A stretch of 64,000 bases of DNA from Lingula anatina (GCF_001039355.2 NW_019774069.1:933746-997745), one strand, 5' to 3'; numbered from the stretch's first letter, positions 26,001 through 38,106 are shown. Notes: a model not told the origin generated them from the letters alone. Translations and numbers: made by a program.

Positions 26001-29000
26001 AAAATAAAAATACTGATACAATGACAGTTGCCAGTGCTCTACATATATTAGTACTTACCTTGCAAATCAACAGAGAATTTTAAAGCCAGCATTGCCATCG
26101 AAAACATTCAAACACAGAAAGTGGAAGAACACAATAAACCAACGGTCATCTTGGACCAACTAATACTGTACTATTCTAATAATTGGGTACAGCAGGATAC
26201 ACATGCATTAACAGTGAAAATATGTATATCAATCTATCCCTAAATCTAAGGTTGATCTAGTATTAAAAATGTGCTAAAAAGCAATGACATTTTTTTAGAA
26301 CTTAAACCTGTTATACTAGCATTTTTTTAAATTCTTAATTCATCCCCCTATAAAACTGGTCCTCTTTGATAAACCCTCTTGTCTAGGCATGTCGTGAAGA
26401 CCAGGTGTAACAAGCTTGTTGGCAGGTACAGGCACGTACCAGTCACGTGATTGTTGTCCATATTTGTGTAAGGTGCTGATACTAAACAGCTGTATTATTT
26501 CTGACAAGTCTATTCTGATCATAGCCTATTTGAACAATGTTCAGCATCGTAATTAAACTACAACAGAGAAACATGGGAGAGAGAATGTGTGTTTGTATGT
26601 GTACGCATAAGTGTGTGTATGTTGGGGGGGGGTACATTCAGTCTGTGCATCTTATTTTCAGCTTAAGTTTTCAGCTTATCAGCCATTCAGACCACTAGTC
26701 CAAATAAAATTTCAATCAGACAAGACACTTACCCCTATTACAGATTTATACTAGTAATGACAAGACATTGATTTTGTCAAATATTTCTTAAATTGCACCA
26801 ATGGAGATGCACTCAAAAATAAAGTTATGGAAAAAGACAGAAGAAGGTTGTTGTGATATTGATCATTCTTATAATCAGTCATTTAAATGCTTTAAAAATT
26901 TTACTTGGCCTCATAAGTTCAACTAGAAGCCATCCACGCACTTAGAATCCATTAAAAATCCTTCATTGTGTGCCTTTTACTGCCTTTTCACCAATTTTTT
27001 AAAATTTGAAATGCTACATAGAAAATACTCTAAAAATATTGTTAAAATTCAGAAAATGTAACAGGGGCTTTATTTTCATTGGGGTTCAAAGTGACACCTT
27101 GAAAACCGGGGTTAGTTGGACCCCAGGGTAAGTTGGCACCCCATCTATGTATGAAAAAGTAACTACAGGGTGAAAAAAATTGATCACATCATTTAGTAAA
27201 GTGACAGTAGCCTACAATGCTAAGGAAGTGTCAGAAGTTAAAAAGTTTTACTTAGGCGGTATGGCTAAATTTAATGGGTTTTGCACCTAAAAGTAATTTT
27301 TTTCAAAAGATTTAAAAATCTATTTTCATAGACTTTTGATCAAATAAAGTATATGTATAGGGTATCAAACTAAAGCTAATTGTTTCAAAATTTACTAAAT
27401 TGTATTAATGTAGTCCATTCTTGCACCATAAACAACTGCAATTCTCAAATCTAAAAATTGTGCACCTGGGGCTAGTTGGCCCCCTTGGCTCGGGGCAAGT
27501 TGGACCCCATATTACCCACTATTCTTTGCGCATTATCATTCAAAAACCTGCTTTATACCATTATTAATTTATTCTCAATTAAAACAAATTTTATTGATAC
27601 ATATTTTGGTTCTTGCAACATATACAATGTGATGGAGGGAAATCTCAATAAATCTGCCTCATTTGAACCATTTGTTTATCAAAGACTCAAAAATCAATCT
27701 AATAAATTGAAAATGTGTAAAACCCCGACCATGGGGCCAACTTATCAAGTTTTGATAATAGGTGCGATATGGCTGCCGACATCAGTAAAAATGCAAAGCC
27801 GCTTTCTATGGTCTTAAAAAATTTTCCAAACTATCCCACATCCTTGATAAAAGTCAAATGGAGAGGCTTGTCCCTGCCTTTATAACTTCACATCTTGACT
27901 ATGGAAACAGTCTACTGTATGGTCTTCCTACCTACCAAATTGAAAAATTGCAATCTGTCCAAAATGCTGCAGCACGACTACTGACTAAATCCCTCTCAGA
28001 TCAAACATTTCACCCATTTTATTCAAACTACATTGGCTTCCTGTATGACAGAGAATTGTTTTTAAATTACTGTTGTTTGTTTTTAAATTCACCAGAGAAT
28101 GTCCCTCATATTTTAACTTGATGCTACATCCAAGTACACCCAGTCTCACCAGGTCTACCAGATCCACCTCCACTCCTTGTTTTATCAGAAATGATAATAA
28201 AAAAACAACCAAAACCTACGGCCACAGGGCATTTTCTATTTCAGCACCAATTTTATGGAATCAATTACCCTCACACATTGGGACTATTGATAGTGTTGAG
28301 GTTTTTAAAAAAGATTTTAAAACATTATTTGCACAGTATTTTAATTAATATTTTCTCATTTTATCAGAAAAAAGTTTTATTGTTCAGACCATTACTATTT
28401 TAACCAGCTTTAATTATTTTAATTATTTTTAACCTTAGCTTTTATTATATATATGTCTAGTTGTAATCCTGATAATTTTACCTGTAAACAGCATTGAGAC
28501 GGTAGTGTAGTGCGGTTTGAAGAAATAAATATTATTATTATTATTATATGAACCCGACTTGTAAAATGGGAAGCTTTATGTAGAAATATGGATTATTTTA
28601 ATATTCTTGAATAAACTTAAATTACAAAATACTCTTCCTATGACTTGTTCTGAAACTCTGCTTCAGTCAAATGTTATAATGCATTGAATCACATAAATTC
28701 TGCCCTAAACATCACAGAAAATTTGTATGCTGAAAAATCTAAAACCTTACCATGACAACCTTGTATGGCTGATGGCCGACTTTCCTCTTCCAAAATAGTA
28801 ATACTAGCATCTTCTTCTCTAGCACTCTTATAAACTGGACAGTTCTCTGGCAGACTCTCTACCATGGATTGTTCATAAATGTCCTTCCTTTCAGTAGCAC
28901 TTAAATGAAGGTGCACACTTTCTGTTAAAGCAAATTTGCCAATATGAGACGATTTTCTATCTGAATAGCTAACCGCTTCATGCTGATGTCCTGAATCTTG

Positions 29001-32000
29001 TATTTCCCTATTTGAACCCTCTGCTACTTGCACATGGACAATGTTATCAGTGTGCTGTTTTGCTCCATACCTCTTGCCCTGGTGATGTTGCTCCAGTATA
29101 ACACCACGGTCAAATCCAGAATTTCCTGCAACTAAAGATGGCTGTGATGCTACAATTTCTTTTTTGCTGTCAGCAGAACTTTCATTGTTTTTTGACATAC
29201 CATGTTTGGTCTGTACTCTGCACTCATGTTGATTGTTAATTCTGGTGTTTGGTATTTCACCTCTTATATCAGTTTGTAGTTTCTTTGTTGCAACAGTCAT
29301 ATCATTCTCAAAAAGTTTTCTTGGGGTGTTAGATTTCCCTGTCTGGTTTGGTTTTCTTGGACACTGGCTGTCTGGTGTAACTGCATCTTCTCTCAAGGTA
29401 GGCTCCATCACATACTGCAAAGTACATATCAAAATTAAGAATAACAGTCTACCTGGTAAGAGGTTTAAGGAGTGGTGGGGTGAAGAGGTGAGGTTCTGTT
29501 AAATCTAAACTAAACAGCACTACATTCATTGACTGGTCTTATATTGGGACTGAAACACTATGAATGTATGATCATGGAAGGAAATAAACCCAACTTCTAG
29601 ATGTCTTTTTTTTTCATCTTTTGTTGGAGGCTCCTTCAACATACCTCTTTCTGTTGTAACACTATGATGCTTTCTTCCTGTCCATCATCCATACTAACAA
29701 TGTCCACAGGGAAAGAAGATGGACAATGCTAGAACAGAATTAACAATTGTGGGCACATACATACATATAAACATACACAATCATCCTAAATATTTTACTG
29801 ATATCAAAGTATAAGAAGAGACATTAAGATTAAATAATTAATTCAAGTACATGACAATCTACCCAATAATGAAATAAAATAAAATAAAATAAACATGAGT
29901 AATTATAAATTTTACCCCCAATATTTCCTGAATCATGTCTGTAGCTTTCTCCAGATGCACTACTTCCTTTACTTTTGTCTGTTTGGCAGCGGCTGACCAC
30001 ACGCCTGTGATTCTCATCCAGTGTCTAAAAGGAAAGCAAATGCAAATCAGCTATTCATACCTTCTAAAAAGAACACAAATCTCAACATTCAGTTTTCATA
30101 GAATTGGCCTAGTAACTATGTAAACAAGCAAGGCTATTTGTATTGTTTTTAAAGGCACTAAGCCAAAGCTACATACATGAAAAAATATTTCAAGAGCCGG
30201 TGTCAATTTGAGAGACAGCCTTATATATTTACGTTTTCTAGGCACAATGTAATTAAAATTTTAAGTGACATCTCACACAATCAGAAATGGCATAACTTAC
30301 TGAAATTAAAGTGGTGTCAAGAGCATCAGCCACAGGATTCTGCTCCAATGACCTTGATCTTGAATGTCTTATTTTCTGAAGGCTTGACAAATTAGCTAAG
30401 GACAAATCCAGACCTGTTGCTGTTTCTGTTTCATCATCTATTTATACAAGTATAACATTCGCATCTCTAAATGTCTTGAATAAGTGAGTAAATTTAAACA
30501 TGGCTTCAGCATTTTGTTTCCTCTCTTCTCTATTTAAAACATTCCTTATCCTGTTCAATACCCTTCATTAAAGATTTATCTTAAAGAAATTTACTACTAA
30601 ACATGCTTATTAAAAACATTATACAAATGCCATTATTTGACTTAATTCACTCTGGTCATTTATCAACCTTGTGAAGACAACACTGCCATCTACTAACCTG
30701 ACAGAGCAGTGGGAGAACTTGGTATAATGACTGGAACAGACCCATAAGCTCCGGGAGATGGTGGAATGTAGTTCACTGACTGGCTGCATGCACATAATAA
30801 AAAGGGAAACCAATAGATATATGAAAAGAACATGTACAGACAATAATAAATTTGACAAGTAATTTTTTTTTAATATAGCATAAATATAAATGGGGGTCTG
30901 TTAATGTAAAAATCACAAAATCAAAGAAACATGTTGGCACTTGTGTACATTGTAAGTTTGTTTGCTTAACACATAATTTGTGTACACAAATAGGGTTCAT
31001 AAACAGGCATCATAAAACTGATGGGCAAAGGTCTTCTATTTTATAATCTATTTAGGCAATTTCTTTTTCATCTGGTTCATTAACTGACTTAGAATGAATT
31101 AAGTTGTTTTCATTGAAACCTCATCTGCTGCAAAAACAATCTCAATTTTTGGAAATTCATTTTTGCATGATCAGTGTTGAAGACATTGTGTAAACTGAAT
31201 TATGAGTCTTTAAAGCATACTATTTAAAAAGATTACCACAAATGATTTCTTCCATATCAAAGTCAATGCAAAATTTCCAAATAAAAAATTGCAATCACAG
31301 ACAAATTCTTCTTACTGATACAAAACTAATATATTTTTTTAACTGATAACTTTAGGATGACAGGTCTGCAAGATGGTCAATAAACAGCATGAATACCTGT
31401 CAGATTCCAAAGTGTCCATGGCAAGAACCTCATGTTGTGAAAACTGTAAGGAACCCATGTATTCTGATGGAGTGGCAACTATGGACACCGGAAACAAAAG
31501 AATAATCCCTCTTTAAAAGCACTGATAATTTTTCTTAAAAACTAATGATGCTTTATCAAAATGTTGTGTCATCTGGAAATGCTGTATACAGTATCTTTAC
31601 TTTCTTTGAAGTTTAAGCCATGTTAGTACCTCTTTGGTTTGTATTCTGACTACATGGGAACAAATCTTCTTGTGAATTGCTTTGATTTTCCACTTCATCT
31701 TCTCCATGATGATCCACCTGCTTCCCATATTTTTCTGCCATAAAGACTTGCTCTTGTTTCCATGTGGTTTTATGGACATTGGACTGTTCTTCACTGGCCA
31801 AACTGCCAAAATTTCCCTTTGATTTTTGTTTTGAATTTTTCCTAAATAAGCAAAGATAATCATTCGAAATCTAATTTTTTCTAATCAAAATAAGTAGCAC
31901 AAGGATATATTGTTTAAAACCAGTCAAAGTCACTGGCTTTTGGTAATCTATTCAAACGATTTTTTCCTCTAATCAAAGAATGAAAAGTTGGTGGTAATGA

Positions 32001-35000
32001 CAACAATAGACAATAGTGTCCAATCTCAACAGCCGCAATACCACTTATATTAGAATGGACCATGACCTGTTCCAATCTCTCTCATCACTGGAAGAGCTGC
32101 TGAAGGAACTGAGGTTACTCGTGGTCACAGTGCTGCTGCTCTTCTCTGGGCTGCCTGTAATATTCGCAGGTGCCAAAACAAGGTAATTCATTATTATCTT
32201 TTGTTCTTGGAAAAAATCAACAAGTCCTTAATTACAGGATGTTTTTTAATTGTCTCAGACTACTCATATTAGCTTTAGGGACCATTCCCACAGATATTTG
32301 GATCGATCTATCTCCCTGGGGAGTCTCACTAATTGCTATCAAACTAAACAGCTTAAACGTCTGTCACGTCTAGTAAAACTGTTAGGGGGTAATTATCTTT
32401 AGCCCTAGCTGATTCAGTAGGTCCTGGCAGACATTTAAGCCTCTTGAGCTGATAGCAATATAACCTGAACCCCCAAAGAGTTAGGTTGATCCAGAAGGAC
32501 CGATCTGAGTATGGGAACCGAGTCTTAAAGTAAACAAATATTTTGATTGTCCTATCATAACTCAAATCTGAAAATATTTTGTAATATTCAAGCCCTTACT
32601 TAAAGCACTATGACCATAAACCACCAAACTACTTATAACTGATTTTTCACTTTTCAAGTTAAGCAAATTAGACAGTTTATACCTGGTGTTCTTGGTTTCA
32701 TGGCCAAAGGTGTTTTCTTCACAAAGACTTGGCCATGACCCTCCGTATCACTGACCACAGCTGTTGGGGCATCACTTATACCACCACTTTCTGTCTCACT
32801 TATAGCACTGGTAACAAATCAAAAACAATAAACATATTAAACTGTGTTCATTACTATCCTTCGTGCATTAAAACAGAAATTGCCAAAACTTATTTCCACT
32901 TTTTTTTCATATATTATATTTGATTGATCTATCTGTATGCAAAGTAAATTCATAACACACAAAAAACTATTTCAAGCTCACACAGTATTTGTCAAATAAT
33001 TGTTTTGCTAAGCATTAATCAGGGTTAGTTTAAGATATCCCTTTCACTTGATAGAGAAGCTGGGTTATATAAAATTTACCTCATGAAATAAACAATCAAC
33101 ATCTATAAAAATATCTTACTGTGGTGTTCCATTGTAGTGACCATTTTGAAAAGGTACTCCAAGTTCATCCTCCCTGCTGTCTGTTTCTGCTGCAAGGATG
33201 GTACTTATATGATCACCCTCTGCCTCACTTTGGGTGGCTTCTACTATATCTTCAACGATGAAAGTCACTTTAAAAACATTCAGTTTATTTCACACCCACC
33301 AGTTGTCTAAATCTACTTCCTCACATCTATTTTGCTTGACTGTGAAAAACCTTGACATGAAATATACATTTTAATTCAAGAAATCATATTTGACAAAAAT
33401 GCAAGTAAGCATTTTCAGACCAGCAAAATTTGGGATGCAGTTTTTCATGTCAACTTACTCTGTATCAGTGTGCTACCTGGACTATAATTACAAGCCTGGG
33501 CTGCTCTTAATCCCACTGGGTGTCTAAATTATATAAAAAATATATATATATATTGACACATAAGTCATTATCAGCTGAATACTGCTCCAAAACAAATTAC
33601 TTCTTTTGTAGTGGTTTCCTTCCTGATGTAAGATGTTAAGACAGTGAAGCGTAAAAGGCAATCCAAAAATATCATTTTCTCATTTAAAAAAGTTCCAACA
33701 TGAAATGTTCTGACTTAGGAAAATATAACATGTTACACTTGGATATCAATTTTAATTTAAAAAAACCATACCCATCTTGGATTTCAACATCACTTTTTTC
33801 TTCAGATTTAATTTCTTCATCCTCAACACTGTTTATTCCACGATCATTTTCATTGTCCCTTGTATTTCTTTCCATTTGATCATCATCTCCACAGCCACTG
33901 GTACTCATTTCCCCACCTTGGCCTATTCCAGCATTTCTGTTACCAATGGTACCAGAAAGTCCAGTGAGAGTTACAGCCCTGTTACCATCTGAAATGACAT
34001 CAAATCACACCCAATAGTGCTCAAATAACACTGGCATCATTCTTTGAATAAGGGGTGCACTAAAAGGACTCATCTATAAACAATGCTTGTGCATTTGTAT
34101 TCTGACAAAAATGGTTTTGCCTTTACCTACTTGGTGAGCAACTATCCTGAGCAACAGTGAATGGTACTTAGTTAGATTCACATATTTCACAATGTTAGAT
34201 GTTTTTGATTCATGCTTAACTGAAGAGAAAACCAATCATCCAACTGAATTAAGTTCACTTTTGTTATAAGAAAATCAAAAACGAAAGTTTCATGGTCTTA
34301 TGTTGTGCAAAAATATAATGCAAGCTCAATTGTTTTTAGACAATATGTAATAGTAAACCTTAAGTAGAAGTAAAACAAAAAATTTGCACAGTAAGCTTGT
34401 CAGCTTCTGAGAGCAATGGATGTTGAACATGTTACAGAAGAGCAAACATACAGTACAGCAAACATACTTATCATAAGCTTACCAAGTTCAGCTTCTGATG
34501 TAGGAGTGGCATCAAGCTCTTTACAAGTATCCTAAACAAACCAAAAAATAATGATTATTAAAGAACATCAAATCACAATAGTTTAAAACATTTAATATAA
34601 AATCTTTATTGTATTACTTTTTCTATCCATTCAACTGTATGTAGGATATATTATAAAGGGTTATTTATGTATTGTGAAGGTCAGGTGATCATAAAAAGGA
34701 CCCTTACAAATAAAACAGACCCTCACAAAAGGTAAAAATAACTGATATTCAGCATTATGTTAGTTAACCTCTTTATTGTTTATGGATCCTTCCTTCCGTA
34801 AAGTTGCTAAGCTGTTAAATATGTTGCTGGGCACATATTCTGCATATTGTGTCTCTTCCACTTGGGAGCTGGAGACAAGTAAGCAGGCCTCAGAGGACTC
34901 AGACAGGTATGGCTCTGTTAAATCCATTCAACATTACAAGTTGACCCTAGAAACCATCACCATGCAGATGAGAGAGTACTAGTATGCAGAAACATTTTGA

Positions 35001-35833
35001 GACCACAAAGCTTTATGTAATAGTTCATGGAAGGTCAGTTTCAGGGGCAGATTGAGGCCATCTTCTGGGTGTTCTGGAAGACAGTCAGATTTTCAAGTTA
35101 ACATTGACTGGTATCTATTTTTTTTTCTGTCAGAAGATGGTCAAAAATGGAAGATGGATCAACAAAGATAATTTGGAAGACTGTCAGAAAAAATCTCTGG
35201 ATCCGCCCCTAAGTTTTTACATGGATTGATTTCCACTTTACACTCCACTAGTGCACAAACCTTTCTTAACTTATGCATATGTCAAAAGCACCTAAAAAGA
35301 GATTTCCAAGCTCAAACTTTTCCTCTCACAAAGCATTATAAAAGCCCTGGGATTTTTAATTCACTGACATACCTGCTTGATTTTCATTTTTTTGTTTCAT
35401 TGCACAGCACGTGTTTTAACTGGACTTCCCAAATACTCGTGTAATCACCAGCTTTGCTGCATTCTGCTCAATGCCAAGAGGAGGCGTGTTAATTTGATTG
35501 CATTCACTTGGCGAGTCCCCGCGACTAGGTGTTGGACCGATCTACTTAGAACAATAGGGTAATTGGAAACGAGTACTCCGACTAAATTCTCCTCTTCCAT
35601 ATTACAGATGCTGCTGCTACTATTGCTACAACAACTACAGCTAGTAATTTTCAGAGAAGTAATAATTAAGAAGTACATGTACTACATGTATGTAGAGAAA
35701 ATAATCATTTAGTATTACTACTAGTACCAAACAGATATAATAGACAAATTATTGAAACAGTAATCACCTGGTGAAATGGTATTTCCTTTCAACGATGCAA
35801 ACTCAAGTTTTGAAGGATCGCTATCATCGTATG
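13195..35833 (-). CDS. TP53BP1: Tumour suppressor p53-binding protein 1 (53BP1)
   Basis: 53BP1 is the chromatin reader that favours non-homologous end joining at double-strand breaks; it binds H4K20me2 through tandem Tudor domains and H2AK15ub through the UDR, and its N-terminal half is phosphorylated by ATM. About 37 exons are seen, all with GT/AG borders on the minus strand. The C-terminal exons match vertebrate 53BP1 closely: tandem Tudor (17715-18186), UDR-like segment (16724-17251) and tandem BRCT (13195-15882). The N-terminal exons (28751-35833) are diverged but contain VIIPSSPTALSG (near 30720), matching human FIVPSSPT. The stop is TAA at 13195-13197. The initiator exon was not settled: the first clear coding exon is 35768-35833, and an ATG at about 35871 could splice to it only across an unusually short 41-nt intron. 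Transcribed divergently from RPS6. Confidence 0.95.
15045..15290 (-). mobile_element. tRNA-derived SINE in a 53BP1 intron
   Basis: Read on the minus strand the element starts with a tRNA-like head, GTGGTCAGGGTGTCTGCC. It has a perfect pol III B box, GGTTCAACCCC (15230-15240), and then a non-tRNA body containing GGTTAAAACAGGGGTAAAG. It lies in the intron 14472-15386. It is not a functional tRNA because the acceptor stem is not paired. Edges are approximate. Confidence 0.7.
16239..17251 (-). other. TP53BP1: 53BP1 UDR-like and basic segment exons
   Basis: Exons 16239-16352, 16724-16954 and 17130-17251. The Tudor fold ends with SSIILSVDQ (human AVILSLEQ). The junction of 17130-17251 with 16724-16954 gives GDVSL followed by DNLIEGKRKRSSK, equivalent to human ISLDNLVEGKRKRRS. 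That segment is the ubiquitylation-dependent recruitment motif and nuclear localisation region contacting H2AK15ub nucleosomes. The following linker is S/T/P-rich. Confidence 0.9.
17715..18186 (-). other. TP53BP1: 53BP1 tandem Tudor exons
   Basis: Exons 18111-18186 and 17715-17915. The protein runs NVLARWKDGFFYPGVF, then YLVYFDDEDQRQV, then LPVGLSVMALSVDGYFDSA. In human numbering (from memory) the methyl-lysine cage is W1495, Y1502, F1519, D1521 and Y1523. The Trp (ARW), Tyr (FFYPG), Phe and Asp (YFDD) are kept; the residue at Y1523 appears to be Asp in YFDDED. The methyl-lysine reading function is inferred. Confidence 0.92.
19915..20024. repeat. (CT)n(TA)n compound microsatellite with assembly gap
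   Basis: About 25 CT units pass directly into about 30 TA units, with an N at 19988 inside the TA run. It lies in the 53BP1 intron 19202-20158. The true length is unknown. Confidence 0.95.
20025..20149. repeat. GC-rich remnant with short hairpin beside the microsatellite
   Basis: Sequence unlike the surrounding intron ends in a stem GTACCGCCAGCGT (20118-20130) with its near-perfect complement at 20133-20145 (one mismatch, 2-nt loop). It lies 14 bases from the donor of the large 20159-21290 exon. Probably the end of a transposon that seeded the microsatellite; unclassified. Confidence 0.4.
26059..26098 (-). CDS. Possible alternative first exon of 53BP1
   Basis: Minus-strand ATG at 26098 encodes MAMLALKFSVDLQ and ends at a GTAAGT donor in phase 1. 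The next downstream exon (25534-25647) accepts phase 1: G plus AT gives Asp, then VAAETAEDW. The upstream exon 28751-29414 also ends in phase 1 at this acceptor. No 3' splice site is visible just upstream of the ATG, which suits a transcription-start exon. No RNA evidence is available, and a 13-codon match can occur by chance. Confidence 0.3.
27107..27508. repeat. Paired GGGG..AGTTGG..CCCC motif blocks
   Basis: GGGGTTAGTTGGACCCC then GGTAAGTTGGCACCCC near 27107-27143; GGGGCTAGTTGGCCCCC then GGGGCAAGTTGGACCCC near 27469-27508. Each motif is itself a small imperfect palindrome. The 330 bp between them have no coding signal. Probably the ends of a non-autonomous element. Confidence 0.4.
27850..28550 (+). 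pseudogene. LINE (CR1/L2-like) ORF2 3' end, broken
   Basis: The plus-strand frame at 27858-28121 gives FITSHLDYGNSLLYGLP and KLQSVQNAAARLLT, the conserved region after the reverse transcriptase in CR1/L2 non-LTR elements. A frameshift follows; the 28073-28348 frame continues TKTYGHRAFSISAPILWNQL, the usual C-terminal motif. It ends with GAAATAAATATTATTATTATT, an (ATT)n tail near 28528-28548. 5'-truncated and not active; antisense to 53BP1 in its intron. Confidence 0.9.
32272..32527. mobile_element. Fold-back MITE, family A, copy 2
   Basis: Starts TTAGGGACCATTCCC. The inner arms ATTGCTATCAAACTAAACAG / CGTCTGTCACGTCTAG (32330-32373) and TGGCAGACATTTAAGC / TGATAGCAAT (32425-32460) are inverted, with the shared centre GGGGGTAATTA. 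Same family as 9077-9366. Inserted in a 53BP1 intron. Confidence 0.65.
34532..35767 (-). other. First long 53BP1 intron
   Basis: 1.2 kb between the first clear coding exon and the next one. It contains a hAT-like MITE at about 35042-35211. No other feature is recognised; short open frames here lack family features. Confidence 0.6.
35042..35211. mobile_element. hAT-like MITE
   Basis: The left end CAGGGGCAGATTGAGG and the right end CTCTGGATCCGCCCCT are imperfect inverted copies of the CAGGGGCGGATCCAG type seen at ends of many hAT elements. The interior has related blocks GGAAGACAGTCAGA and GGAAGACTGTCAGA. About 170 bp, non-coding. A target duplication could not be fixed. Confidence 0.5.
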
Positions 35834-36016
35834 CTAAAAACAGTTGTTAATCCAATTTAAAGGGAAGTTCATACATGTTGATAACATGCACAAACCTGCC
35901 GCGGGATGTGGGACTTTTGATTGGTCAATAATCTGGGCTCTCGTGACCTCTCGCGCTTTCAAGGTTGGTCGGCCTCTTTATCACCCCTAAGACTGTCCTG
36001 GTAGGGGCCGTCGAAA
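35834..36016. promoter_or_regulatory. Shared promoter of 53BP1 (minus) and RPS6 (plus)
   Basis: Only about 180 bp separate the first clear 53BP1 coding exon from the RPS6 start codon. The interval is GC-richer than its flanks and contains GATTGGTCAAT (inverted CCAAT) near 35920. A polypyrimidine CCTCTTT at 35973-35979 is the probable 5' TOP start of RPS6 mRNA, as in human RPS6 (CCTCTTTTCC). No TATA box is obvious. Bidirectional use is inferred from geometry. Confidence 0.65.
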
Positions 36017-38089
36017 ATGAAGGTAATAATTCCAGTTATGAACATCTTCTGAAAGGCCATGCTATAAAATAATATTCTTCATGACTCTCATAGGTATCGC
36101 AGTTTATACCAGATACACTATGTATGTGCTGATTACCCTGTAAGTTACAAGATGGAGACGATTCTTTAACGGGTATCCTTGATGGTACCAGTGTTATTGC
36201 ACCTACAGCATCCAGCATGGGTATTATGAGATCTTTAATTATCAATTTAACCTGGCCATTTCTGCTTTAAAAGGCAACCTTCTGGATTTTTTCATAATGA
36301 TGCTATAGCATGTTGCAAACGAAATGTTAATTTGCCTTTGAAATTTAGATCAGTTTTGATTAATTCACTTATTTAAAACCAGTCTTATAGTTATCAAAAC
36401 TTATTTCTAATGTAACATACTGATATTTTCTATAACCAAATGTTTACTTAGTGTTGAATTGCTATTTCAGTTGAATATATCCTTCCCGGCGACGGGCTGT
36501 CAAAAGCTCATTGAAGTTGATGATGAGAAGAAAATTCGAGCTTTCTATGAGAAGCGCATGGCTTCTGAAGTCAGTGCTGAAAGTTTGGGAGATGAGTGGA
36601 AGGTGAGTTATATGGTGGTTGTTCTTAAATTGCAATTCACATTAATTTGAAAGCAAAAAAGAAGCATAAATGTTATAAATAAAGAAGAATCCCTGAGGTC
36701 TCCTGCATCATGTCAAGATTTAAAAATGTGATATTTAATGGTTGTTATACCAGCAAATTTTTGATTCAGGGATATGTTGTTCGAATTTCTGGCGGAAATG
36801 ACAAACAAGGCTTCGCAATGAAGCAGGGGGTTTTGACCAATGGCCGTGTCAAGCTGCTTTTGGGCAAGGGCCAAAGCTGTTACCGTGAGCGCCGTAGTGG
36901 AGAACGCAAGAGAAAGTCTGTGCGTGGTTGCATTGTGGATTCTAACCTTAGCGTCTTAAACTTGGTGATTGTTAAGAAAGGTAAGACTCAGGTTTACATG
37001 AAGAAACCTTATTCATTCCTATGTTGAAAGAAAGGTACATTTGTAACTGTTGTTTGTGTATGTTCTTCTGAAAAGGAACAGTTTTATCATGCTCTCTGAT
37101 ATTTGCCATTTCACATCAATTTTGGGAATTAATTTTAAGATGCAAGTTGCTCTTCATAGCATCTTAATCAGGTAGTCGGTGAAATTACCTTGGGTCTGTT
37201 GACTGCATTTCTCCTTCATAACTATATCGTATGTCACTGTGTTCTAGTTTGATTACTTACTTGAGTTTTTCAGTTTCATATAGCTATTTGTACTGAAACA
37301 TTCTTTCCTGAGCATTATGAAACAGCTTTTTAATCTTTCTTATTTTAATTCTGTTTAGGGGAACAAGATATACCAGGTTTAACTGACAAAACCATCCCTC
37401 GTCGCTTGGGACCCAAGCGTGCTAGCAAGATCCGCAAGCTTTTCAATTTGACAAAGGAAGATGATGTCCGCCAGTATGTTGTCAGGCGTCCTTTACCAGC
37501 AAAAGAAGGTTTGTAAAATTTTAGATCTACTGCTGTGGGTTTTATTTTCTCATCTCTTACTTTTCATTACTGCTGTACTGTGACTTGAAAACCATGTTCA
37601 CTAAATTTTGTCAGTGATGTAAACAAAAAATAAAACTTGTATCACACCAAGAGAAATAAATTTTTATCCTGCAGCTTGTATGTGTGCAAGGAGTTTAAGC
37701 TTCGGAACTAGTCAGTCATGTCATTGTGAAATTTAGGAAGGCTTTAGTTTTTAATTTTATGTAAAGTCCACTGAAAAATTTTAATGTATTTTAGACTTAA
37801 AATTATTATCATTATTATTAATAACAATTTATCCTTATATGTAGGTAAAAAGGCCAGAACAAAGGCCCCCAAGATCCAGCGTCTGATTACTCCTCTGGTG
37901 CTGCAGCGTAAGAGACATCGCTTGGCACTCAAGAGAAGAAGAGCTGCTAAGAAGAGAGATGAAGCCGCAGAATACCAGAAACTCCTTGCTCAGAGGTTGA
38001 AAGAAGCCAAGGAAAGGAAAATGGAGCGTCGCAGGTCTGCTTCAAAAAGCAGAGGAGATTCTGGAAGGGAATCTGTTTCAAAAAAATGA
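36017..38089 (+). CDS. RPS6: 40S ribosomal protein S6
   Basis: Component of the small ribosomal subunit and target of S6 kinase. Five exons: 36017-36022 (ATGAAG), 36471-36602, 36770-36980, 37359-37508 and 37845-38089, with clean GT-AG borders. They make 247 residues (human 249). The protein begins MK then [13 protein letters not shown] and contains [29 protein letters not shown] and [12 protein letters not shown]. The C-terminal tail is rich in Arg and Ser ([12 protein letters not shown]), matching the phosphorylated tail of animal S6. The six-base first coding exon is also a human RPS6 trait. Intron phases are consistent throughout. No snoRNA was convincingly seen in the introns. Confidence 0.99.
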
Positions 38090-38106
38090 ATTTCATTATG
38101 TGAAAA

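Larger units (their letters stand above)
25648..28750 (-). other. Largest 53BP1 intron, with repeats and a possible alternative first exon
   Basis: A 3.1-kb intron separating the diverged N-terminal exons from the conserved C-terminal part. It contains a possible alternative initiator exon (26059-26098), repeated GGGG-TTGG-CCCC motifs (27107-27508) and a LINE 3' remnant (27850-28550). Confidence 0.75.
28751..35833 (-). other. TP53BP1: 53BP1 N-terminal exons
   Basis: Exons 28751-29414, 29645-29728, 29916-30024, 30301-30437, 30698-30783, 31397-31478, 31630-31841, 32067-32154, 32683-32807, 33120-33249, 33459-33523, 33772-33988, 34483-34531 and 35768-35833. They encode acidic, S/T-rich, poorly conserved protein (EDIVEATQSEAEGD, GSPEKSSSTVTTSNLS, VEIQDG), as expected for the ATM-regulated N-terminal half. 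VPVIIPSSPTALSG is the clearest match to vertebrate 53BP1. Borders come from splice consensus and open frame only. Confidence 0.75.

Noticed and set aside
36023-37844. C/D-box snoRNA in RPS6 introns
   Set aside because: Near-matches to box C and box D occur but spacing is wrong and no terminal stem was seen.
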